Positions 19,871 through 28,957 of a stretch of DNA of 64,000 nt are shown piece by piece. A model generated the notes under the pieces. The model searched no databases, was not told the origin of the DNA, and saw only the letters and a program-made list of their open reading frames with translations. The number at the start of each line of letters is the position of its first letter. The stretch's first letter is position 1. The DNA is from Colwellia sp. (GTDB lineage: Bacteria; Pseudomonadota; Gammaproteobacteria; Enterobacterales; Alteromonadaceae): positions 62,001 to 126,000 of the forward strand of contig JAPYOP010000001.1 of the NCBI GenBank assembly GCA_029938115.1, written 5' to 3'. Both the position numbers and the translations under genes were made by a program.

Positions 19871-19949
19871 TTTGTAGGTCGTCACGAACGAAGTAAGTCA
19901 CGACAACTTCAATTTATGTTGATCTTTTTTTTCTCAGACTAATCTACAA
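19871..19949. repeat. Family A intergenic repeat, copy 3
   Basis: Outer pair TTTGTAG (from 19872) with CTACAAA (from 19944), inner stem GTCGT/ACGAC. It directly follows the family B element after nirS, so both repeat families are stacked in one 3' region. Confidence 0.5.
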
Positions 19950-19953
19950 ATGT

Positions 19954-19984
19954 AAAAGGCATGACTTGTGTCATGCCTTTTTAT
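19954..19984 (+). terminator. Terminator between nirS and the NirT-like gene
   Basis: Perfect 12-bp stem AAAAGGCATGAC / GTCATGCCTTTT with TTGT loop and a short T tail. It lies 211 bases after nirS and 72 before the next gene. The second gene therefore needs read-through or a promoter in the 72-base spacer. Confidence 0.8.
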
Positions 19985-20055
19985 TATTAATTAAAAGTAT
20001 TAAGCAAATACTTAGTAAAGCATTTTATAAGCGTATTACCCACAGAGAGCTAACT

Positions 20056-21852
20056 ATGGCTAACAACACATTCAAAAAACCTAGTTTCTGGTCTAGACGA
20101 CTGATACTTGGTACAACCGTTTCCGGTGCCGTCATTTTTTTCGTTATTGGTATCATCTTTTGGGGTGGCTTCAATACTGCAATGGAAGCAACAAACACCA
20201 CAGAGTTTTGCATTGGCTGTCATGAAATGGAAGACAATGTTTATCAAGAATACAAGCCAACAATACATTTTACTAACCGTACTGGTGTACGCGCAGGTTG
20301 TCCTGATTGTCATGTTCCGCGTCCTTGGATACATAAAGTGGTTCGCAAAATTAAAGCCTCGCGTGAAGTTTTTTATTGGTTAACAGGTAAAATAGGCACC
20401 AAAGAAAAATTTGACGAGCACCGCCTAGAGCTCGCAAAAAGTGTTTGGCATGATATGAAAACAACAGATTCAAGAGAATGTCGTAACTGTCATGATTTTG
20501 AATCAATGAATCCTGAATTTCAAAAACCTCGTGCACGTAAACAGCATTTAAATGCGTTTGAGTCAGGTCAAACGTGTATCGATTGTCATAAAGGCATTGC
20601 TCATAATACCGTAAGAAATAAATTAACTGATGAAGAGCTTGAAGCAATTGAAGCACCTGATGTGAAATTTATTCGAAAAGTTCCACAATCATATTTGGAC
20701 GGTTTAGCTAGAATTGAAGCTAAAGAAGTGGCAGCAAAAGCACAAGCTAAAGCTGATAAAATAGCTGAAAAAGTAAAAGTTGAAGCGCAAATAGAAAAAG
20801 CAGTGCAAGAAGCTTTAGCCGCAGCAGGTAAAAGCTCTTCAGCGAAGGTTGTGAAAAGCGATACAGGTGCAGCATCTTCAATTAATGTGGATTGGTCAAA
20901 GGCAAGTTCAGCTGACATTGGTGTCTTCTATCCCGGAACCGCCTCAATGGAGTGGATCCTTGGTCGTCGACATGGCGGTAAACGAGCCTTCACTAAAGGT
21001 GATCGTTGTACTGAATGTCACGATGAAGAAATTGCTGAAATGGGTCAAAATATTGTGAGCGGAACAAGCGAAAAAATAAAAGAAGAGAATCTTATCCCAG
21101 GTAAGCGAGGCAGTATTGATGTCACTATTGATGCCACTCACGATAATGAGAACCTTTACTTAAGATTTACGTGGAGTGATGGTGACCATGCGCCAGTACC
21201 CTTTGTAGACGGTGGTAAAATGGATCCTGAAAATCCAATGAAACTTGCCTTTATGATTGCTACAGATGATGTTGAATATGCAGACCGTGCCGGTTGTTGG
21301 GCTACGTGTCATGCTGACGCTAACTCAATGCCATTTGCACCAGAGCAAGACGTGTTTAAAGGTAGTGATTTAGCGAACCGCTTAAATTTCGATACTGGCT
21401 CTGGCATGGGCGTAACTAAGTACTTGAAAGAAACACGTACCAAGTTAGAGCTTAAAGGCCGTGGCGGTAAAGCGTTAGGTGGCTGGGATAAACTTAAAGA
21501 TGAAAGCGATATTAAAGCGGCGCAAGATGCTAATCAATTTATGGATATCGTTCGCTATAAATCAGGCACTGGTGAAGTAGAAGACGGTCAAATCTTAGCT
21601 TCACGCGATATGCATGCTGGCATGGGCGCGACAGTTGAAGCAGCACTTAAAAACGGCACTTGGTCTGTAATGGTTAAGCGTAAGCTAAAATCTGATAAAG
21701 CAGGCGATGTTAGCATTGAGGCAGGCAAAGTATACAACTTTGGTTTTGCTATCCATGACGATTACTCAAGTGCTCGTTATCATCATGTATCTTTTGGTTA
21801 TAAACTCGCTTTAGATAATGATGAAGCTGAGGTGAATGCTGTGAAACAGTAA
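20056..21852 (+). CDS. NapC/NirT cytochrome c fused to an ethylbenzene-dehydrogenase-like haem domain
   Basis: Residues about 1-200 are a NapC/NirT quinol dehydrogenase: one membrane anchor (LILGTTVSGAVIFFVIGIIF) and four CxxCH haem sites (CIGCH, CPDCH, CRNCH, CIDCH). An Ala/Lys/Glu-rich coiled-coil linker follows at about 215-265. The C-terminal 300 residues hold a further CTECH, a CxxxCH (CWATCH) and the beta-rich pattern of ethylbenzene-dehydrogenase-related haem proteins (VTIDATHDNENLYLRFTWSD). Ordinary NirT is about 200 residues, so at 598 this is a fusion. It probably passes quinol electrons to NirS. The frame opens upstream at 19966 inside a terminator; ATG 20056 with AGAGAGC is the likely start. 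Confidence 0.85.
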   Translation: MANNTFKKPSFWSRRLILGTTVSGAVIFFVIGIIFWGGFNTAMEATNTTEFCIGCHEMEDNVYQEYKPTIHFTNRTGVRAGCPDCHVPRPWIHKVVRKIKASREVFYWLTGKIGTKEKFDEHRLELAKSVWHDMKTTDSRECRNCHDFESMNPEFQKPRARKQHLNAFESGQTCIDCHKGIAHNTVRNKLTDEELEAIEAPDVKFIRKVPQSYLDGLARIEAKEVAAKAQAKADKIAEKVKVEAQIEKAVQEALAAAGKSSSAKVVKSDTGAASSINVDWSKASSADIGVFYPGTASMEWILGRRHGGKRAFTKGDRCTECHDEEIAEMGQNIVSGTSEKIKEENLIPGKRGSIDVTIDATHDNENLYLRFTWSDGDHAPVPFVDGGKMDPENPMKLAFMIATDDVEYADRAGCWATCHADANSMPFAPEQDVFKGSDLANRLNFDTGSGMGVTKYLKETRTKLELKGRGGKALGGWDKLKDESDIKAAQDANQFMDIVRYKSGTGEVEDGQILASRDMHAGMGATVEAALKNGTWSVMVKRKLKSDKAGDVSIEAGKVYNFGFAIHDDYSSARYHHVSFGYKLALDNDEAEVNAVKQ

Positions 21853-21923
21853 AGCGGGAGTCGAGGTTTACGTTACATGTAGAACGAAGCAGGATGCCAG
21901 TGCCGAGTCGGCATCATTCATTC

Positions 21924-21950
21924 AAGCCCTAACTTCGGTTAAGGCTTTTT
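21924..21950 (+). terminator. Terminator of the NirT-like gene
   Basis: AAGCCCTAAC-TTCG-GTTAAGGCTT, a 10-bp stem with one mismatch capped by a cUUCGg tetraloop and followed by T residues. A second small hairpin (GATGCC/GGCATC) lies at 21893-21915. Confidence 0.8.
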
Positions 21951-22114
21951 GAACTTAACCATTCGTAATAGACTGAATTAATAGGTTTTTTAATGTTTAC
22001 GATGATCTTGTTAACAATTTAAAACAACTTTTGGAACTTTGCTATACTTACCTCTATAGGGATTGATTTGATAAATGGAGTATTAGTATATAAATAGCTT
22101 AAGTGAGGTTTATT

Positions 22115-22672
22115 ATGTTAAGACATTATTTTGTTTCCAATGATCTTGATGAATTGGAAAAAGTTGAAAATGAACTAGAGCAACAAGGGTTCACAGAACC
22201 ACAAATTCATGTGTTAAGTGAAAATGATACTGATGTTGAAAACCATCACCTACATGAAGTTGCTGCGGTATTAAAACAGGATGTGGTGCACTCTACTCAA
22301 TTAGGTGCGGCGATTGGTATAGTCGGTGCTTGTGCAGTTCTATTGCTTACCTACTTATTAAACTGGCATCAATCGGCAGCTGGTTGGGTACCGTTTGTAT
22401 TCCTAGCGATCATTATCCTAGGTTTTTGTACATGGGAAGGTGGTTTTATCGGTATTCAGCAACCTAATGTAAACTTTAAACGTTTTCAGGAAATGCTTCA
22501 TAACGGTAAACATATCTTGTTTGTTGATGTTGAGTCTAGCCAAGAAATAGCATTAGCTAGCGTAATGAAAGCACACCCAAACGTTGGTGCTTCAGGTTTT
22601 GGTGAGTCTACACCTAGCTGGGTAATTCGAGCGCAAGATAAGTTTAAACACTTTATGAAAGCAATGCCTTAG
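22115..22672 (+). CDS. Conserved membrane protein of unknown function
   Basis: A 185-residue protein with a soluble N-terminal segment (about 1-60), two adjacent membrane helices at about 67-90 and 95-112 (GAAIGIVGACAVLLLTYLL, WVPFVFLAIIILGFCTW) and a C-terminal soluble part. I recall close relatives in marine gammaproteobacteria annotated loosely as NAD/FAD-utilising enzyme, but no nucleotide-binding motif is visible here. The start is ATG 22115 after AGTGAGG; the frame extends to 22103 without a better start. It lies between the nitrite and oxidase operons with its own spacer and a downstream palindrome, so it is probably a single-gene unit. Function unknown. Confidence 0.75.
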   Translation: MLRHYFVSNDLDELEKVENELEQQGFTEPQIHVLSENDTDVENHHLHEVAAVLKQDVVHSTQLGAAIGIVGACAVLLLTYLLNWHQSAAGWVPFVFLAIIILGFCTWEGGFIGIQQPNVNFKRFQEMLHNGKHILFVDVESSQEIALASVMKAHPNVGASGFGESTPSWVIRAQDKFKHFMKAMP

Positions 22673-22697
22673 CTCGTACACTACCAGCAGTGCTATA

Positions 22698-22736
22698 GCC
22701 AAAAACCTTATAAAATTATTTTATAAGGTTTTTGGC
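22698..22736. terminator. 39-base perfect palindrome, probable bidirectional terminator
   Basis: Two 19-base arms beginning GCCAAAAACC and ending GGTTTTTGGC pair perfectly around a single T. It sits 25 bases after the membrane-protein gene. A run of five T lies in the 3' arm. Probably a terminator, although the stem is unusually long. Confidence 0.65.
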
Positions 22737-23097
22737 TTGGCTGTGTTTCTCAAATCTACTTCGAACTTCCCCTGATTGCTAAGCGAAATTAATGATTGAC
22801 CGTGCTAAGGATATCGCTGGTCTTGGCAACTTACTCACTTTTTCTTAAGCTACATTTCGCTACTTTAGCAAAAGTAGTCTATGTTATTAATTATAGAGGT
22901 GAATAATAGACCATAATTGCTGTATGAATGAGTACAACAGTTTTTAAGAAATAAATGCCATATTAGTTTTATTTTTACTCTCAAGAGCCACACTAAATTT
23001 AATTACTATTTAGTGTCTCTTATCACTCATTCAATTCAAAATTTTGCCATTTAAACCATTTGTATCGAGCACTGTCGCTTATAAGAAAGGGTGTGTT
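22737..23097. other. Gap before the oxidase operon
   Basis: About 360 bases without a supportable gene. TTGAC-CGTG-CTAAG at 22797-22810 is too poor to call an FNR box. AAGAAAGG just before 23098 is the ribosome site of the oxidase subunit II gene. The operon promoter must lie here but no clear -35/-10 pair could be fixed. Confidence 0.5.
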
Positions 23098-24462
23098 ATG
23101 ACGATAGCCTTTGTTATTATTTTATTAGTTATTGCAACATTAGTTTTTCATTTTATTAGCCCTTGGTGGTTCACGCCATTAGCATCTAACTGGCAAACTA
23201 TTGATAACACAATTAATCTTTCTCTTTGGGTTGTGGGTGCAGTATTTGTTGTGGTAAGCCTATTTCTTGCCTTCGTTATCATTAAATTTCGTCATAACAA
23301 AAATAGGCGCGCTGACTATGAACCTGAAAACAATAAACTAGAAGGCTGGTTAACCTTAGTTACTACGCTTGGAGTAGCGGCAATGTTAGCCCCTGGACTT
23401 GTTGTCTGGGGGCAGTTTATTTCAGTACCTGAAAACAGTAAAATCGTTGAAGTAGTAGGTCAACAATGGCATTGGAGTTATCGTCTACCTGGCAAGGATG
23501 GTAAGTTAGGAAAAACCGCAATTAAGTTAATCAGTGAAGAAAATCCATTTGGTATTGATGTTAATGATATTAATGGCGCTGATGATTTACTAGTAAAAAG
23601 CAATGAATTACATCTGCTTATTGAACAACCAGTCAAAGTACTATTACGCTCAAAAGATGTTTTACATAATTTTGCCGTACCACAATTTCGCGTAAAAATG
23701 GATTTGGTTCCAGGAACCGTTACGTTTGTTTGGTTTATCCCAACTAAATTAGGGCGCTACGAACTGCTATGTGAAGAGCTCTGTGGTATTGCTCACTTTA
23801 CCATGCGTGGTTATATTAAAGTTGTCTCTGCAAGTGATTATCAAACTTGGCTGACCAGTTTACCTACCTTTACTCAGACATTAGCTCGTGACACCGCAAA
23901 TATTGCTCAAGGCAAGCAACTTTATACTGGCTGTGTTTCGTGCCACGGTATCGATGGCCAAGGCAATGAAGCGATGAATGCGCCTAAATTAATGGGCTTA
24001 AGTCGCTGGTATCTTCATAGACAATTAAGTTATTTCAAACGAAAAATCAGAGGCCAGAATAGTGATGACTTATATGGTCAACAAATGTCCGCTATGTCTG
24101 CTTTATTACCCGATGATAAAGCGATTGCAGACGTTAGCGCCTACCTGAGTTCCTTAACCGCTATTGAGAGTATTCCAGTGAGTACTGGCGATGCCATTAA
24201 GGGCAAGGCATTTTATAAAAACTGCTCCTATTGTCATGGTGAACATGCTCAAGGAAATTATGCCATGAATGCACCAAAACTGGCTGGACAATACCCTTGG
24301 TATTTGAAACGACAAATTAGCTCTTTTCAACAAGGGATTAGGGGGGCACATCCAGCTGACCTTTACGGTAAGCAAATGATACTGATGTCAAAAACTTTAC
24401 ACGATGAGCGGGCGATTAATGATGTGGTGAGTTATATCAATTCACTCACTAATGTTAGATGA
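23098..24462 (+). CDS. Cytochrome c oxidase subunit II with two fused cytochrome c domains
   Basis: Electron-entry subunit of a caa3-type haem-copper oxidase. Two membrane helices occur at about residues 3-20 and 40-65. A periplasmic CuA domain follows, with ligands in VLHNFAVPQ and LCEELCGIAHFTM. After it come two cytochrome c domains with CVSCH and CSYCH. The two are an internal duplication: GNEAMNAPKL, WYLHRQLS and DLYGQQM of the first align with GNYAMNAPKL, WYLKRQIS and DLYGKQM of the second. The frame opens at 23044, but ATG 23098 with AAGAAAGG upstream starts at the membrane helix. Length 454. First gene of a seven-gene operon. Confidence 0.92.
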   Translation: MTIAFVIILLVIATLVFHFISPWWFTPLASNWQTIDNTINLSLWVVGAVFVVVSLFLAFVIIKFRHNKNRRADYEPENNKLEGWLTLVTTLGVAAMLAPGLVVWGQFISVPENSKIVEVVGQQWHWSYRLPGKDGKLGKTAIKLISEENPFGIDVNDINGADDLLVKSNELHLLIEQPVKVLLRSKDVLHNFAVPQFRVKMDLVPGTVTFVWFIPTKLGRYELLCEELCGIAHFTMRGYIKVVSASDYQTWLTSLPTFTQTLARDTANIAQGKQLYTGCVSCHGIDGQGNEAMNAPKLMGLSRWYLHRQLSYFKRKIRGQNSDDLYGQQMSAMSALLPDDKAIADVSAYLSSLTAIESIPVSTGDAIKGKAFYKNCSYCHGEHAQGNYAMNAPKLAGQYPWYLKRQISSFQQGIRGAHPADLYGKQMILMSKTLHDERAINDVVSYINSLTNVR

Positions 24463-24493
24463 ATTTCTCTCTAAAATACTTTAGGAGCATGAT

Positions 24494-26272
24494 GTGACAA
24501 AAATCGAATATGTGGCGATTGCGGATCAAGTAGATCAATCAAACCATCCTAGCACTTTCTTGACCAAGTACATTTGGAGCCAAGATCATAAAGTTATCGC
24601 TATTCAATATTCGATCACGGCAATAGCTGTCGGTCTAGTGGCCTTGGTATTGTCTGGTATTATGCGCTTGCAACTTGGCTTTCCAAATGAATTTTCATTC
24701 ATAGACCCTGCTTCTTATCTGCAATTTGTCACTATGCACGGCATGATCATGGTGATTTATTTATTAACCGCATTGTTGTTAGGAGGTTTTGGTAATTATT
24801 TGATCCCTCTTATGATTGGAGCGAGGGATATGGTGTTTCCTTATTTGAATATGCTGAGTTATTGGACCTATCTACTGTCAGTTTTTGTCTTACTCGCCAG
24901 TTTCTTTGTTAGTGGCGGCCCCACTGGCGCTGGTTGGACTTTGTATCCTCCTCAAGCAATTTTAAGTGGTACTCCAGGTGCACATGCCGGAATTTTATTG
25001 ATGCTAACCTCTCTTGCTATTTTTATTGTCGCTTTTACTATGGGCGGATTAAATTATGTCACTACCATCTTGCAGGCTAGAACTAGAGGAATGACGTTAA
25101 TGCGTATGCCCTTAACTGTTTGGGGCATTTTTGTCGCGACAATTTTAGGGTTATTAGCTTTTCCGGCTTTGCTAGTCAGCGCCATTATGATGATTTTTGA
25201 TAAAGTGGTTGGCACCAGCTTTTTTATGCCGGCAATTTTATCATTAGGTGAAACATTAGATCATAGCGGTGGCAGTCCAATACTGTTTCAACACTTATTT
25301 TGGTTTTTTGGCCACCCTGAAGTATACATAGTTGCTTTACCTGCTTTTGGCATGGTTTCTGATGTAATAGCCATACATGCTCGAAAAAATATTTTTGGCT
25401 ATCGCATGATGGTTTGGGCCATTATCGCTATTGGAGGTTTGAGTTTTGTGGTGTGGGCGCACCATATGTATGTTAGCGGCATGAACCCGTATTTTGGTTT
25501 TTTCTTTGCCACTACGACACTCATTATTGCCATTCCAACGGCGTTGAAAGTTTACAACTGGCTGTTAACTTTATGGCGCGGAAATATTCACCTTACCATG
25601 CCGATGTTATTTGCCATTGGCTTTATTTTTACTTTCACTCATGGTGGTTTAACAGGGCTGATGTTAGGCAATGTGGTGATAGATTTACCTTTGTCAGACA
25701 CCTTTTTTGTGGTTGCTCATTTTCATATGGTGATGGGGGTATCACCCATAATGGTATTATTTGCTGCCATTTATCATTGGTTTCCACTCTTAACCGGACG
25801 ATTTTTAGATAATAAACTGGGCAAGTTTCATTTTTGGGGGACATTCTTAGGCACTTATGCTATCTACCTACCGATGCATTATTTAGGGTTTTTAGGCGTA
25901 CCTCGGCGTTATTATGCCATGGGAGATACCGACTTTATTCCTGAGTCCGCCCAAACGCTTAATGCCGGCATTACCGTTTCAGCTATTATCGTTGGTTTGG
26001 TACAATTCATTTTTATTGCCAATGTTATTTGGAGTACCTTTAAAGGGAAAAAATCAGGTCGTAATCCTTGGCAGGCAACATCCTTGGAATGGCAAACAGC
26101 AGATTTCCCTCCTGGGCATGGCAATTGGGGCGAACAATTACCTCAGGTTTATCGTTGGGCATACGATTTTAGTGTGCCGAAGGTTAAAGATGACTTTATT
26201 CCACAAAACTTACCCTCCGAAGAGGTTGAATACCTAACGAGTGAGAGAAATAATGACCGAGGGAAGAAGTAA
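24494..26272 (+). CDS. ctaD: Cytochrome c oxidase subunit I
   Basis: Catalytic 12-helix subunit reducing O2 and pumping protons. A-type signatures: GHPEVYIVALPAFG with the cross-linked His-Tyr pair and the Glu of the D-channel, the CuB His pair in VWAHHMYVSG, the haem ligands in VVAHFHMVMG, and an N-terminal haem-side His in MHGMIMV. At 592 residues it is longer than usual (about 530-550). A C-terminal tail after the last helix contains the caa3-typical LEWQTADFPPGHGNWGEQLP. The start is GTG 24494 after TTAGGAG. Its stop overlaps the next start by one base. The haem type (a or o) cannot be read from sequence. Confidence 0.94.
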   Translation: MTKIEYVAIADQVDQSNHPSTFLTKYIWSQDHKVIAIQYSITAIAVGLVALVLSGIMRLQLGFPNEFSFIDPASYLQFVTMHGMIMVIYLLTALLLGGFGNYLIPLMIGARDMVFPYLNMLSYWTYLLSVFVLLASFFVSGGPTGAGWTLYPPQAILSGTPGAHAGILLMLTSLAIFIVAFTMGGLNYVTTILQARTRGMTLMRMPLTVWGIFVATILGLLAFPALLVSAIMMIFDKVVGTSFFMPAILSLGETLDHSGGSPILFQHLFWFFGHPEVYIVALPAFGMVSDVIAIHARKNIFGYRMMVWAIIAIGGLSFVVWAHHMYVSGMNPYFGFFFATTTLIIAIPTALKVYNWLLTLWRGNIHLTMPMLFAIGFIFTFTHGGLTGLMLGNVVIDLPLSDTFFVVAHFHMVMGVSPIMVLFAAIYHWFPLLTGRFLDNKLGKFHFWGTFLGTYAIYLPMHYLGFLGVPRRYYAMGDTDFIPESAQTLNAGITVSAIIVGLVQFIFIANVIWSTFKGKKSGRNPWQATSLEWQTADFPPGHGNWGEQLPQVYRWAYDFSVPKVKDDFIPQNLPSEEVEYLTSERNNDRGKK

Positions 26273-26955
26273 TGGAACTTTTCAAATCCTTGCGAGTAAA
26301 GCCTTGGTTGTCAGCAGAGCTTGAACAACAAACTGAGCTAAACTCTTCAACGCCAGATATCGAAAAATCCGCTAGCACGGCATTAAAATTTTTATTAGCA
26401 GTTATCACAGTGGTTTTTTTCTTATTTACTATCACATTTTTACAGCGAACTCAGTCATTTGATTTCCAAGCATTATCGGGAGAGGTATGGTTACCTTTTA
26501 GCAATACCAACATGTTATGGCAAAACAGTGCTTATTTATTATTGGCCAGTATGAGTATTATTTTAGCAGAAAAGTTTGCTCAACAGCAGAACCTCTATGC
26601 CATTATTATTTCATTAACCGCAACAACATTATTTACTCTACTTTTTATCAGCGGCCAAGTTCAAGTTTGGCAGCAACTGAATCAATCAGGTTTTTATATC
26701 ACTACTAATCCTGCTAACAGCTACTATTTCTTGCTAACCGGCATTCATGCCTTACATATTGTTGGTGGCGTGTTGGTATTAATGCGTTGTACTTGGCACT
26801 TTGGTATAAGTTTCTCATACCAGCAGTTAGCTTCCCGTCTCAACTTATGTGCGCGTTATTGGCACTACTTACTTTTCATTTGGTTGTTTTTATTTTTTTT
26901 GTTAACCAGTGATGCCAGTACCTTTAAAACTATTGCTTTAATTTGTGGCTTCTAA
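26272..26955 (+). CDS. Oxidase subunit III, first copy
   Basis: 227-residue membrane protein of the COX3 family. About five hydrophobic segments are visible, with the family hallmark NPANSYYFLLTGIHALHIVGG and a closing RYWHYLLFIWLFLFFLL. A roughly 40-residue polar N-terminus precedes the first helix. The ATG overlaps the subunit I stop (TAATG), implying translational coupling. A second, different COX3-family gene follows 9 bases later, so this operon encodes two subunit III proteins. Confidence 0.85.
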   Translation: MELFKSLRVKPWLSAELEQQTELNSSTPDIEKSASTALKFLLAVITVVFFLFTITFLQRTQSFDFQALSGEVWLPFSNTNMLWQNSAYLLLASMSIILAEKFAQQQNLYAIIISLTATTLFTLLFISGQVQVWQQLNQSGFYITTNPANSYYFLLTGIHALHIVGGVLVLMRCTWHFGISFSYQQLASRLNLCARYWHYLLFIWLFLFFLLTSDASTFKTIALICGF

Positions 26956-26964
26956 GGGGGATAT

Positions 26965-27654
26965 ATGCAAAATGATGAACAGTCAAAACATAATGAAGCA
27001 AAAAACGCCTCATCTTGGCAAAGTGTAACTAACGACTGGAGTGCTGATAAACAGTCTTTTGACATGCCTTGGGGCAAGTTGATGATGTGGATATTTTTAT
27101 TAAGTGATACCTTTATTTTTAGTATATTTCTGACCAGCTATATGAATGTCCGTATGTCCGTGACCGCTGCTTGGCCTAATCCAAGTGAAGTTTTTGCCTT
27201 AACTATTGCCGGCCATCACATCCCTTTAGTATTAATCGCCATTATGACTTTCATTTTAATTACTAGCAGCGGCACTATGGCGATGGCGGTTAATTATGCC
27301 TATCAAGGAAATAAGAAAAAAACCGTCTACTTAATGGTAGTAACCGCCTTATTAGGCGCTAGTTTTGTAGGTATGCAAGCATTTGAATGGACAAAATTGA
27401 TCGTTGAAGAAGGCATACGACCTTGGGGAAATCCAATGGGGGCAAATCAATTTGGCGCAGCCTTTTTTATGATCACTGGTTTTCATGGTCTGCATGTCAG
27501 TGCGGGGGTTATTTACCTTAGCGTGATTGCCAAACGTGTTCATCAAGGAAAGTACGACCACAAAGGTTATCACATCGTTGAAGTCACGGGGCTATATTGG
27601 CATTTTGTTGATTTAGTTTGGGTATTTATTTTTGCATTTTTCTATTTATGGTGA
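26965..27654 (+). CDS. Oxidase subunit III, second copy
   Basis: 229-residue COX3-family protein with a hydrophilic N-terminus and about five helices. Typical motifs are GAAFFMITGFHGLHVSAGV and VTGLYWHFVDLVWVFIFAFFYLW. This copy is closer to canonical CtaE/SoxC-type subunit III than the preceding gene. AAGGGGG precedes ATG 26965. It is separated from subunit IV by 7 bases. The pair of dissimilar subunit III proteins suggests ancient divergence rather than a recent tandem duplication. Confidence 0.9.
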   Translation: MQNDEQSKHNEAKNASSWQSVTNDWSADKQSFDMPWGKLMMWIFLLSDTFIFSIFLTSYMNVRMSVTAAWPNPSEVFALTIAGHHIPLVLIAIMTFILITSSGTMAMAVNYAYQGNKKKTVYLMVVTALLGASFVGMQAFEWTKLIVEEGIRPWGNPMGANQFGAAFFMITGFHGLHVSAGVIYLSVIAKRVHQGKYDHKGYHIVEVTGLYWHFVDLVWVFIFAFFYLW

Positions 27655-27661
27655 GGATAAT

Positions 27662-28012
27662 ATGATTAAACAGCATAGCGAAATATCGAACATTGCAATA
27701 CCTACTGAGCAGCAACATCCGATCAGTATGTATCTTAAAATATGGTTATTACTGTTTGTATTAAGTGCTTGCTCTTACATGGTTGACTATTTCCAATTTC
27801 AAGGTCTACTCAGATGGACACTGATATTAGCTTTCATGTTTTTAAAGGCTGGCTTAATTATCATGGTATTTATGCACTTAGCGTGGGAGCGCATGGCAGT
27901 AAAATTATTATTATTTGTACCACCCTTGGCTATTTTAGTTTTTATTGCTTTGATGTCGAGTGAAGCGGGATATGTTTTTATCAGCCGAATTGTTTCGTTT
28001 GTTAATCCTTAA
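27662..28012 (+). CDS. Oxidase subunit IV (CtaF/CyoD-like)
   Basis: 116-residue protein with three membrane helices (IWLLLFVLSACSYMV, WTLILAFMFLKAGLIIMVFM, LLLFVPPLAILVFIALM). The pattern FLKAGLIIMVFMHLAWE is that of prokaryotic cytochrome oxidase subunit IV. The frame opens at 27632 inside the subunit III gene. ATG 27662 after GTGAGGATAAT is the likely start. Small accessory subunit for assembly or stability. Confidence 0.85.
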   Translation: MIKQHSEISNIAIPTEQQHPISMYLKIWLLLFVLSACSYMVDYFQFQGLLRWTLILAFMFLKAGLIIMVFMHLAWERMAVKLLLFVPPLAILVFIALMSSEAGYVFISRIVSFVNP

Positions 28013-28041
28013 TGTTACAGCCTCACAGTTAAGGAAAGTAG

Positions 28042-28944
28042 ATGAAGAATAGTGATATTGTTTCAGTGATGTCACCTCACCAGGCGGGTTGGCGAGATTA
28101 CCTGACATTATGTAAACCAAAAGTAGTGTTGATGATTTTGATCACCGCGATGGTTGGCATGTATCTGGCCAGCGAGCAAAGCTTTGATATTAAATTGATG
28201 TTAATTGCTAGTATCGCCATAGGTTTTGCGGCTAGTGCTGCTGCGGTTATTAATCATGTCATCGATGTTAATATTGATGCCAAAATGCAAAGAACGAAAT
28301 GGCGACCTCTGGTTAATCAACGCATTAGCAATAAGCAGGCACTATTTTTTGCCGCGAGTTTAGCCGCTAGTTCAATGTGTTTATTATTATATTATATTAA
28401 TATGTTAACTGCATTACTGACCTTGATTGGTTTCATTGGTTATGCCTTGATTTATACCTGTTTTTTAAAACACAAAACACCACAAAATATTGTTTATGGT
28501 GGTTTTGCTGGCGCCATCCCTCCCTTACTTGGTTGGACTAGTATCACCAATAATATTGCCGCTGAGCCGTTATTATTGACCTTAATTATTTTTCTGTGGA
28601 CGCCCGCTCATTTCTGGCCATTAGCCATAGACAGACTTGACGATTATCGACAAGCTAATGTGCCTATGTTACCTGTAGTTAAAGGCATTGACTATACCAA
28701 AACGTGTATTGTTATTTATACCTTAGCAACCATTGTTGCCAGCTTATTACCGTATTTTTTCCACTATTCAGGTGAGCTTTATTTAGTATCTGTTTTGCTG
28801 CTGGGATTATGGTTTGGCTATTATGCCATTCAGTTAAAAAGAATAGACAATAATCAATTAGCATTGAAAACATTCCGTATTTCAATTTATTATTTAATTG
28901 CCCTTTTTGTTGCTTTATTAGTTGATCGTTTGGTCGTGTTCTAG
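28042..28944 (+). CDS. ctaB: Protohaem IX farnesyltransferase (haem O synthase)
   Basis: UbiA-family prenyltransferase adding the farnesyl chain to haem b to make haem O. About nine membrane helices. The first Asp-rich motif is NHVIDVNIDAKMQRTKWRPL, the second DRLDDYRQANVPMLPVV. Length 300, start ATG 28042 after AAGGAAA. Being inside the oxidase operon, it supplies its haem. No haem A synthase (ctaA) is present in the operon, so either ctaA is elsewhere or the oxidase uses haem O. Confidence 0.93.
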   Translation: MKNSDIVSVMSPHQAGWRDYLTLCKPKVVLMILITAMVGMYLASEQSFDIKLMLIASIAIGFAASAAAVINHVIDVNIDAKMQRTKWRPLVNQRISNKQALFFAASLAASSMCLLLYYINMLTALLTLIGFIGYALIYTCFLKHKTPQNIVYGGFAGAIPPLLGWTSITNNIAAEPLLLTLIIFLWTPAHFWPLAIDRLDDYRQANVPMLPVVKGIDYTKTCIVIYTLATIVASLLPYFFHYSGELYLVSVLLLGLWFGYYAIQLKRIDNNQLALKTFRISIYYLIALFVALLVDRLVVF

Positions 28945-28957
28945 TGGTAAAACCGAG

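Noticed and set aside
19966-20055. Extended N-terminus of the NirT-fusion protein
   Set aside because: The upstream start lies inside an intrinsic terminator loop; ATG 20056 has a ribosome site and the normal NapC-type N-terminus.
24494-26272. Subunit I as a nitric oxide reductase (NorB) partner of nirS
   Set aside because: The GHPEVY His-Tyr motif, the CuA-bearing subunit II and two subunit III genes identify an oxygen-reducing A-type oxidase; no NorC is present.
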